From assembly GCA_035762175.1 (NCBI GenBank), contig DASTPP010000061.1, positions 1 to 15,058 of the forward strand: DNA of 15,058 nucleotides, written 5' to 3'. Below are positions 1 to 5,676 of the stretch, piece after piece. The translations under genes were made by a program, and so were the position numbers. The DNA comes from DASTPP01 sp035762175. Its GTDB lineage: Bacteria; Myxococcota_A; Polyangia; Polyangiales; Polyangiaceae. Position 1 is the first letter of the stretch. Every line of letters starts with the position of its first letter. The notes beneath the pieces were generated by a model. That model saw nothing but the letters and a program-made list of their open reading frames with translations. It was not told the origin of the DNA and made no database searches.

Positions 1-1
1 G

Positions 2-427
2 CCGGCCTCGCGCATCCTGGTGCGGCTCGAAGAGCTCAGCCTGCCGCGCGAGGGCCCGCGCCTCGTGCCCTCGCGCGGCAGCCCCTTCGAGGGCGTGCTC
101 GAGCGCAACGCCGTGGTGACCGCCGCGCGCGGCGCGGCCCCCGTCAAGCCGGGCGACGCCTGCACGCTGCGCGTCGAACCCGACGAGCTGGGCCCGCACA
201 ACTGCCGCGCCCGGGTCGCCTGCGGCGCGACGGTGCTCTACGGCGACGGCGAGGGCGGCTACAACGACTGCACCTTGCGGGGCGGCAAGCCCACCGGCTT
301 CGTCGACAAAGACGCGAGCGCCGTCGACGGCGACGCGCGCGCCGAGGTCGACCTCGTCGCCGGGCGCGTCTCGGTCTCCGACCGCAAGCCCGAGGGCCGC
401 TATCGCGTCGAGCTCTCGCTGCACTGA
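2..427 (+). CDS. Hypothetical protein, 3' end only
   Basis: An open frame runs in from the left edge and ends with TGA, giving the last 141 residues of a protein. A GTG at 20 could serve as a start, but the frame is open to base 2 and no ribosome-binding site is visible, so I treat it as 5'-truncated. The visible part has a Cys-rich middle (DACTLRV, NCRARVACG, YNDC) followed by an acidic Asp/Ala-rich stretch and a C-terminal strand-like segment ending RYRVELSLH. The paired cysteines and beta-rich look suggest an exported or lipoprotein-type protein, but the signal peptide would lie outside the window. I do not recognise a named family. The next gene is convergent and 41 bp away. Confidence 0.6.
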   Translation, partial: PASRILVRLEELSLPREGPRLVPSRGSPFEGVLERNAVVTAARGAAPVKPGDACTLRVEPDELGPHNCRARVACGATVLYGDGEGGYNDCTLRGGKPTGFVDKDASAVDGDARAEVDLVAGRVSVSDRKPEGRYRVELSLH

Positions 428-442
428 GCGGCCCCGCGCGGG

Positions 443-456
443 CCCCGCCGGCGGGG
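443..456. terminator. Possible shared terminator hairpin
   Basis: A perfect 14-base palindrome (CCCCGCCGGCGGGG) lies in the 41-bp space between two convergent stop codons. It has no T-run on either side, so it is only a candidate bidirectional terminator. Confidence 0.3.
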
Positions 457-468
457 GCGCCTCCGCGC

Positions 469-1701
469 TCAGTAGTTCAGGCCGACGGCGGCGCCGACGA
501 TGTAAATGTTCGAGCGCTCGCCCCGTACCTCGCCGTGCAAGCCGTCGGCGAGCCAGGTCACGTTCGCCGAGAGCTCGAGCAGGCCGACGCGCTGGCCCAG
601 GCCGAGCGTCGGGCCGAGGCCCCCGCGCAGCGCGCCGTAGCGCGGGTCGACGAAGCCGACGAGCCCGAGGCCGCCTTTCAAATAGGGCCCCGTCCGGCCC
701 TCGGCGAAGTCGTAATTGAGCGTCAGATCGAGCTCGAGGTACGTCGTCGGCGAGACGGGCGCCGCGACGTAGCAAAGGCCGGCGGCCACGAGCGGGAAGA
801 AGAGCCCGATCGAGGCGAAGAAGGCCCCCACCCAGCGCAGCGTGCGGGCGCTGTCGTCCTTGCCGGCCCAGCGCCAGACGTCCCGGTAGGCCCCGGTCGT
901 CCACTTGCCGACGCTGTAACCGGCGTCGGTGAAGGTTTCGAAGCGGTCGAACTCGGTCAGCCCCCACGCGAAGCGCAGGCCGAAGCCGAAATTGTCGCCG
1001 ACGGGCCACCGCGACCCGGTCTGCAAGAGCAGCCCGTAACGGCTGTCGGTCTTCGCGCCGGTCGCGCGCGGCACCGTGGCGAAGGCGGTCATGCCGACGC
1101 CGAAAGACGAGATCTTCGTCCGCCTCTCGCCCGCCTTCTCTTCTTCGGGCTCGCGGGCGGCGGGCGCGGGCGCCGCGCTTCGAGGCGGGGGCGCGGCCTG
1201 GGCGTGTGGGGGCCAGGGGGCGGCGCCCGGCGCTTGTTGGGGCGAAGGGGCGGGCGCGGGGGCGGGCGCGGGCGCCGCCGTCGCGGGGCCGGGCGCCGCC
1301 GTCGCCCCCGGCGCGGGCCAGGGGGGCGCGCCGGGCGGCGCTTGCGGCGAAGCATCGGGAGGAGGCTGGTACGTCGCGGCAGGCGGCGCGGGAGCCGTCG
1401 GGGGCGGCGCGGGCGCGCCTGGCGGGGGCGGTGCGGCGGCGCCCGGCAGCGGCGCGGCGCCCGGCGGCGGCGCGGCGCCCGGCGGCTGCGCCGGAATGAT
1501 GCGAATCGGCGACGGTGCGGCGCCGGTCGTCGGCGCGGGGGCGACCGACGGCGGCTGCGCGGGCGGCCCCGGCGCGGGCGTGGGGGCGGGTTGCGCCGGC
1601 GGCGCCGCGGCCGGCCCGCGCGGTGCGGCGGGTTGGGCGAGCGCCGCCCTCGTCCAGGCCAAGGCAAGGAGCATCGTGGCGACGGAAGCCCTCTGCTTCA
1701 T
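469..1701 (-). CDS. Exported Pro/Ala-rich protein with C-terminal beta-barrel-like domain
   Basis: The start is the ATG at 1701, not the upstream in-frame ATG at 1755. An AGGGAG ribosome-binding site lies a few bases before it, and the first residues form a signal peptide (MKQRASVATMLLALAW, then ALA|Q near residue 22). The product is 410 residues. Residues about 24-185 are a low-complexity Pro/Ala/Gly linker built from PGAAP-like repeats, ending in a charged stretch (EPEEEKAGERR). Residues about 190-410 alternate aromatic and polar residues with many glycines and end in GAAVGLNY, a terminal aromatic typical of outer-membrane beta-barrels. One long hydrophobic segment (FFASIGLFFPLVAAGLCYVA) is unusual for a barrel. 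The linker may span periplasm or peptidoglycan. No enzymatic motif is seen; outer-membrane location is inferred. Confidence 0.7.
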   Translation of the reverse strand: MKQRASVATMLLALAWTRAALAQPAAPRGPAAAPPAQPAPTPAPGPPAQPPSVAPAPTTGAAPSPIRIIPAQPPGAAPPPGAAPLPGAAAPPPPGAPAPPPTAPAPPAATYQPPPDASPQAPPGAPPWPAPGATAAPGPATAAPAPAPAPAPSPQQAPGAAPWPPHAQAAPPPRSAAPAPAAREPEEEKAGERRTKISSFGVGMTAFATVPRATGAKTDSRYGLLLQTGSRWPVGDNFGFGLRFAWGLTEFDRFETFTDAGYSVGKWTTGAYRDVWRWAGKDDSARTLRWVGAFFASIGLFFPLVAAGLCYVAAPVSPTTYLELDLTLNYDFAEGRTGPYLKGGLGLVGFVDPRYGALRGGLGPTLGLGQRVGLLELSANVTWLADGLHGEVRGERSNIYIVGAAVGLNY

Positions 1702-1892
1702 GGTCTCCCTTGGGCGGTCGGGGCTCGTGATCTCGGCGCGAGAGCGCGGACCCATGCGCCGCTGCGACGAGGCTATCGCCCCTGCCGGCCTCCGACCAAG
1801 GGGTCTTCGAGGCGTCCGAGGGCAGATCGTAAGCCCAACGCCCGCGGCCGAAGCCCGGGCGGCGTCGAGGTCGCGGACGGTGCGCGAGGCGC

Positions 1893-1907
1893 CTCGCCCG
1901 GGGCGAG
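1893..1907 (-). terminator. Possible terminator after the metallophosphoesterase gene
   Basis: CTCGCCC and GGGCGAG form a tight inverted repeat 22 bases beyond the stop codon of the phosphoesterase gene. There is no T-tract, so the call is weak. The rest of 1702-1929 shows nothing else I can support. Confidence 0.25.
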
Positions 1908-1929
1908 CGCCCCGGCGCCCGCGGCCCTC

Positions 1930-3126
1930 TCAGCCCTTCGCCGCGTGGACGAGCAGCAGGCTCTGCTCGGCGGGCACGCCGAGACGCAGCGGGAAGCCAT
2001 AATGCCCGGTGCCGCGGTGCACGTAGAGCCGGTCGGGGCCCCGCGCCCAAAAGCCATGGTCGGGGATCTTGGTCAGGGCCGAGACGACCGTGTGGGGCAG
2101 CCCCAGCCGCAAAAGCCCGAGCTGCCCGCCGTGGGTGTGGCCCGAGAGTACGAGATCGCCCTCGCCCTCGGGCAGGTGCCCGAAGGCGCCGGGGTCGTGC
2201 AGCAGCACGAGCCGCAGCGCGCCGGGCACGCGGGGGTGCTCGGCGCAGACGCGCGCCATGCGCGCCGCGCGCTCGCGCCAGGCGAAGTCGAGGCCGACGA
2301 TCTGCACCGGCCCCGCGCCCGTCTCGACCAGGGCGGCCTCGTCGATTAGCAGGCGCACGCCGACCGACTCGAGGGCCCGCGCCACGACGTCGGGGGCCTC
2401 GAGATCGTGGTTGCCCCGGCAGGCGAACACCCGGCCGGGCAGCGCCCGCAGCGGGGCGAGGGCGCGGGCGAGGGCGCCGGGGTCGCCCTGCGACTCCATC
2501 GTCAAGAAGTCGCCGGTCAACAAGACCAGGTCGGGGTCGCGGGCGACGGCGCGCTCGCAGATGCGCGCGAGCCGGCCCTCGGACATGAAGGGCCCGAGGT
2601 GCGGGTCGGTGATCTGCGCGAGGCGCAGCGGGCGGGGGCTGCGGGCGCCGCCGCGGCCGTGGCGGCGCAGGCCCTCGACGGGCGCGCCGTCGAGGGGCAG
2701 GTCGACCACCTCTTCGCGCGTGACGAGCGAGTCGACGAGGCCCAGCAGGCCGAGCGCGTAGGGCAGCCAGAGCGCCCGCGGCGCGAAGCCGAGGGCGGCC
2801 GCCGCGGCCCAAGGCAGGGCCAGGAAGCTCGCGGCGACGAAGTAATGCGCCGGGCCGCTGACGAGCGCGCGGAAGGGGCGCGACCGCAGGCGGGGCCGCG
2901 CGAGCAGCAGGAAGTGCACGTACACGGTCGCGTGCAGGTACGCGAAGAGCGGCCCGAGCCGGCCGGCGTGCGGGTAGAGCGCGACGGCCGACAGGGTGTG
3001 GACGCCGAGCAGGACGCCCGCGAAGGCGGCGTAGGGCCGGCCGCGCAAGCGCGCCGCCGACGCCACGACCAGCGCCCAGCCCGCCAGGCTCGCGACGGTG
3101 AAAGGGTGCATGCGCCCCGGCAGCAT
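1930..3126 (-). CDS. Membrane-anchored calcineurin-like metallophosphoesterase
   Basis: A 398-residue protein with an N-terminal hydrophobic half (several membrane segments in residues 8-130) and a cytosolic or periplasmic phosphoesterase domain from about 167. All dinuclear metal-site motifs of the calcineurin-like family are visible: D174-P-H176, G205-D206, G238-N-H-D241, H310 (LLHDP) and G329-H-T-H-G333. The tail RGTGHYGFPLRLGVP is typical of the YkuE/YaeI-type subgroup of membrane-linked phosphoesterases. Some members of this wider group hydrolyse UDP-2,3-diacylglucosamine or other lipid-linked phosphates, but the substrate cannot be told from sequence. The start could be the ATG at 3126 or at 3111; both have a G-rich stretch upstream. 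It is followed downstream by the exported Pro-rich gene, 228 bp away. Confidence 0.85.
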   Translation of the reverse strand: MLPGRMHPFTVASLAGWALVVASAARLRGRPYAAFAGVLLGVHTLSAVALYPHAGRLGPLFAYLHATVYVHFLLLARPRLRSRPFRALVSGPAHYFVAASFLALPWAAAAALGFAPRALWLPYALGLLGLVDSLVTREEVVDLPLDGAPVEGLRRHGRGGARSPRPLRLAQITDPHLGPFMSEGRLARICERAVARDPDLVLLTGDFLTMESQGDPGALARALAPLRALPGRVFACRGNHDLEAPDVVARALESVGVRLLIDEAALVETGAGPVQIVGLDFAWRERAARMARVCAEHPRVPGALRLVLLHDPGAFGHLPEGEGDLVLSGHTHGGQLGLLRLGLPHTVVSALTKIPDHGFWARGPDRLYVHRGTGHYGFPLRLGVPAEQSLLLVHAAKG

Positions 3127-3170
3127 AGCGCGCCCCCGCGGCCGCGCCGCCGCCTTTGCACTTCTTCGCG

Positions 3171-3323
3171 ACCGCCGAAGGGCCGCGCGACCGCCGCGCC
3201 CTGGGCGGTGGGGCGCCGCCCCGACCCGGCGCGCAACCGCCGCGCCCTGGGCGGTGGGGCGCCGGCGCGCGACCGCCGCGCCCCGGGCGGAGGGGCGCCC
3301 CCTCGACCCGGCGCGCGACCGCC
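3171..3323. repeat. Tandem hairpin-forming repeats, three units plus partial copies
   Basis: Units starting ACCGCC occur at 3190, 3236 and 3272, with partial copies at 3171 and 3318. Full units are spaced 46, 36 and 46 bases; the long ones carry about 10 extra bases (C-rich, ending CGACCCG). Within each unit ACCGCC and GGCGGT pair around an 8-base loop (perfect in the first two, one mismatch in the third). The block fills most of the gap between the methyltransferase stop and the phosphoesterase start, both leftward, so it may act in termination or mRNA stabilisation like REP sequences. Confidence 0.7.
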
Positions 3324-3324
3324 C

Positions 3325-4413
3325 TCAGTTCTTCGCCGGGGCGGGCGACGCGGCGACCTTCTCGGCCTTGGCGACCTTGACGAACTTGAGCGTCATGCGG
3401 TCGCTCTCGCCGATGGCGGCGTACTTCTCGCGGTCCTTGTCCTTGAGCTCGTAGTTCGGCGGCAAGGTCCAGACGCCTTCGGGGTAGTCTTTCGTGTCCT
3501 TCGGGTTGGCGTTCATCTCGGACTTGCCGGCGAGCTTGAACCCGGCCGCCTGAAACTTCTCGATCACGAACTTCTCGGGCAAATAGCCCTTCTTCGCGCT
3601 CTCCTTGGGGTCCGCGTCGGGCTTGGCGCGGTGCTGCTCGACGCCCACGATGCCGTTCGGCTTGAGCGCCTTGTGGAACTCGGCGAGCCAGCCGTCGATC
3701 GTGTCGCGGTTCACCATGCCGTGCAGCTCGCGCGTGAGCACCACCATGTCGACGTCGCCCTCGCGGCCGAGCTTCGGCGCCCGGCTGTCGGTGACGAGGG
3801 TCTCGACCTTGCCGTAGACCTCGGGCGACGACTCGAGGAACGACTTGAAGCGCTGGCCGGCGAGGGTGCTGCCCTGGTCGGGCGGCCCGTTCGGGTCGGG
3901 CGACGTGATGATCAGCTTGCCCTTCTTCGCGAGCGCGGGGGCGAGCAGGCGGGTGTACCAGCCCTCGCCCGGGCCGTACTCGAGCACCGTCATCGTGGGC
4001 TTGAGGCCGAAGAAGGTGAGCGTCTCGGCCGGGTGGCGGTACTTGTCACGCTCGGCGTCGCCGGGCTTGCGGTGCTTGCTCGCGAGCGCCGCCTGGATCG
4101 CGGCCTTGGCGTTCGGGTACGTCTTGTCGGCGAGCGCCTTCGCCTCCGCCCGCATCTCGGGCGTCCAGCGCGCGGCCTCGGCCTTGTTGATGGCCTCGGT
4201 CTCCGCCCGATATTCTTGCATCTGGCGCTGCGCCTCGGCCTTCTTCTTCTCTTCGGCCGTCGGCTCGGGCGGCGGCGGCGGCGGGGCGGGCGGGGGCGGC
4301 GGCGCCGCCTCGGTCGCGGCGGGGGGCGGCGGCGGGGGCGTCGGCTCGGGCGTCGACTCGCAGGCCGTCGCAAAGAGGAACAGAAGGGCAGGTGCGGCGC
4401 GATGAACTTTCAT
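3325..4413 (-). CDS. Lipoprotein with predicted SAM-methyltransferase domain (COG4798-like)
   Basis: A 362-residue protein. Residues 1-18 (MKVHRAAPALLFLFATAC) are a lipoprotein signal peptide with a lipobox and C18 as the lipidation site. A run of prolines and alanines (about 21-51) and a charged helical stretch (EEKKKAEAQRQMQEYRAE) follow. From about residue 80 it matches the predicted-methyltransferase group COG4798: RHPAETLTFFGLKP, then motif I (VLEYGPGEGWYTRLLAP, about 143-159), a DMVVLTRELHGM strand and EFHKALKPNGIVGVEQHR. The enzyme fold is clear, but the substrate is not. Export is odd for a SAM-dependent enzyme, since SAM is cytosolic, so the domain may bind something else or have lost catalysis. 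The hairpin repeats follow its stop codon. Confidence 0.8.
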   Translation of the reverse strand: MKVHRAAPALLFLFATACESTPEPTPPPPPPAATEAAPPPPPAPPPPPPEPTAEEKKKAEAQRQMQEYRAETEAINKAEAARWTPEMRAEAKALADKTYPNAKAAIQAALASKHRKPGDAERDKYRHPAETLTFFGLKPTMTVLEYGPGEGWYTRLLAPALAKKGKLIITSPDPNGPPDQGSTLAGQRFKSFLESSPEVYGKVETLVTDSRAPKLGREGDVDMVVLTRELHGMVNRDTIDGWLAEFHKALKPNGIVGVEQHRAKPDADPKESAKKGYLPEKFVIEKFQAAGFKLAGKSEMNANPKDTKDYPEGVWTLPPNYELKDKDREKYAAIGESDRMTLKFVKVAKAEKVAASPAPAKN

Positions 4414-4460
4414 GGCGCCGAGCTACTGCACTCTGCCATCAGGGACAAGCAAGGGCGGGC

Positions 4461-4496
4461 GCCCCCCCGCGGCCGGGCCGCCGCGGCGGGGGGGGC
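4461..4496 (-). terminator. Strong GC hairpin after the sigma-factor operon
   Basis: The arms GCCCCCCCGCGGC and GCCGCGG-C-GGGGGGGGC pair over about 13 bases with one bulge and a short loop. It lies 20 bases beyond the stop of the sigma-associated small gene and upstream of the methyltransferase start. It has no clear T-run, so either termination or a structured 5' region is possible. Confidence 0.4.
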
Positions 4497-4515
4497 GGGC
4501 CTTCGACCGGCCGCG

Positions 4516-4782
4516 TCAAGGGCCGGCGGCCCCGCGCACCTTGCGCAGCACCGCCCGCGCGGTGGTCGACAGGCCCTCGGGGTCGAGCGCGGCCTCGAGC
4601 TCGCGCAGGGCGAGCGCCCGCTCGAAGGCGAGGCGCCGCCCGGCCTCGTCGAGATCGTACCAGTTCGGGTGCGCCCGCACCGCGCGCAGGCCCTCGGGGC
4701 GGTAGGCGCCCGCGACCGCCTCGACGAGCGCCTCGTCGGGGGCGGGCGGGCCGGGGGCGCCGGGGGGCGGGGGCTGCGTCAT
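4516..4782 (-). CDS. Small protein translationally coupled to ECF sigma factor
   Basis: The start ATG at 4782 overlaps the sigma-factor stop codon in an ATGA arrangement (4 bases), which indicates translational coupling. The frame is open further upstream, but that extension lies inside the sigma gene and is rejected. The product is 88 residues: a Pro-rich start (MTQPPPPGAPGPPAP), then a mostly helical acidic/Arg-rich body (EALVEAVAGAYRPEGL, HPNWYDLDEAGRRLAFERAL, LDPEGLSTTARAVLRKVR). It has no cysteine, so it is not a zinc-binding anti-sigma factor, and no membrane segment. I do not recognise the family. The coupling suggests it is made in fixed ratio with the sigma factor and may modulate it; this is inference. 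Confidence 0.75.
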   Translation of the reverse strand: MTQPPPPGAPGPPAPDEALVEAVAGAYRPEGLRAVRAHPNWYDLDEAGRRLAFERALALRELEAALDPEGLSTTARAVLRKVRGAAGP

Positions 4783-5354
4783 GCGAGCTCGGCCTCGATC
4801 TCGACGCCCTGCTTGCGCAAGCACTCGGCGAGCAGCTTGCGGGCGCGGGTGAAATTTTGCAGAAAGGTGTTCAGGCGCATGTTGAGCCGCTCGGCGAGCC
4901 GCTCGTCGGGGTCGGCGCCCGCGTTCGAGAGCCGCTCGGCCAGGGCGAGGGCGGGCTTCTCGGGCAGCCCCTGCCGGCAGAGCTCGATGGCCCGGCGCAA
5001 GAAGGGGTCGGGCGAGCGGGGGGCGCCCGCCGCCTCGCCCTCGGCCGCCCGCTCGAGATCGTCGGGCGGCGCCGGGGGCGCGACGCGCGCCCGCCGCAGC
5101 TCGTCGATGGCGAGGTTGCGCGCGATGCGCAACGCGAGCCGCAAGAGCCCGTTCGGCCGGCCGTCGGGCGCGAAGCGGGGCGCGACCTGCCAGACGCGCA
5201 AGAGCGCCTCTTGCAGCACCGCCTCGGCGTCGACCGAGGCCGCGAAGGGGCGCAAGCTCTCGCGCACGACCCGCTCGGCGGGCCCGAGCCAGCGCGCGAA
5301 GGCGTCGGCGTCGCCGGCCGCGATGGCCGGGGCGAAGATGTCGAGATCGTTCAC
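4779..5354 (-). CDS. ECF-type RNA polymerase sigma factor
   Basis: The best start is the GTG at 5354, preceded by GAAGGGG at 8 bases. The frame stays open to 5492, but that part runs into the fold-back repeat and is unlikely to be translated. The protein is 191 residues, usual for an ECF sigma. Region 2 is seen in AFARWLGPAERVVRESLRPF, VDAEAVLQEALLRVWQVAPRF and LALRIARNLAIDELRRARV. A Pro/Ala/Glu-rich linker follows, then a divergent region 4 helix-turn-helix (ADPDERLAERLNMRLNTF, LQNFTRARKLLAECLRKQG). The signal it responds to is unknown. The small coupled gene downstream is the only obvious partner; no membrane anti-sigma factor is nearby. Confidence 0.82.
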   Translation of the reverse strand: MNDLDIFAPAIAAGDADAFARWLGPAERVVRESLRPFAASVDAEAVLQEALLRVWQVAPRFAPDGRPNGLLRLALRIARNLAIDELRRARVAPPAPPDDLERAAEGEAAGAPRSPDPFLRRAIELCRQGLPEKPALALAERLSNAGADPDERLAERLNMRLNTFLQNFTRARKLLAECLRKQGVEIEAELA

Positions 5355-5381
5355 GCGGAGCACCCCTTCACGCCCGGGCCC

Positions 5382-5387
5382 CTTATA
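5382..5387 (-). promoter_or_regulatory. Possible -10 element of the sigma gene
   Basis: On the minus strand TATAAG lies 27 bases before the GTG start in otherwise GC-rich DNA. No good TTGACA-like -35 sits at the right distance; a GAAC further upstream might hint at an ECF-type -35 and autoregulation. Weak call. Confidence 0.25.
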
Positions 5388-5419
5388 CACGCGTCGGATG
5401 CGTTCGCTCGGCCGGCGTC

Positions 5420-5651
5420 GCCCCGGGCTCGAAGTCCGGGGCACGGCGTCACCAAGTCGTGCCGCGCGGAAGCGGACCGGTCCGGAGAGCAAAGCCCGGC
5501 CCTCGCTGGGGCCGGGCTCCCGCGGGCTGCGACGGCTTTCGGGCGAGCGCGCGCCAGCGGCTTGCGGCGCGCGAGCCCGGCCCCAGCGAGGGCCGGGCTT
5601 TGCTCTCCGTACGACCTGGTGACGCCGTGCCCCGGACTTCGAGTCCGGGGC
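5420..5651. repeat. 232-bp fold-back (MITE/REP-like) element
   Basis: Bases 5420-5460 are the reverse complement of 5611-5651 with two mismatches, and 5483-5519 is an exact reverse complement of 5573-5609 (37 bases). Each outer arm folds on itself (GCCCCGGACT-CGA-AGTCCGGGGC on the right, one mismatch on the left). Each inner arm carries GCCCGGCCC paired with GGGCCGGGC. The left arm has 22 extra bases (5461-5482) that the right replaces with one T; with the adjoining bases they hold the palindrome CGGACCGGTCCG (5473-5484). The centre (5520-5572) is unpaired. It lies 26 bases after the vWA stop and upstream of the sigma gene, so it probably terminates the former. Confidence 0.85.
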
Positions 5652-5676
5652 CGCGCAAGGTCACCCGTCGCCTGTC

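Noticed and set aside
2407..5622. Very long plus-strand open frame (1071 codons)
   Set aside because: It runs antisense to the phosphoesterase, methyltransferase and sigma genes, all of which have clear family motifs; its product is low-complexity Arg/Gly/Ala.
5627..5655. tRNA T-arm look-alike (CTTCGAGTCC)
   Set aside because: It is part of a perfect 10-bp hairpin, lacks the G53-C61 context and no other tRNA arms are present.
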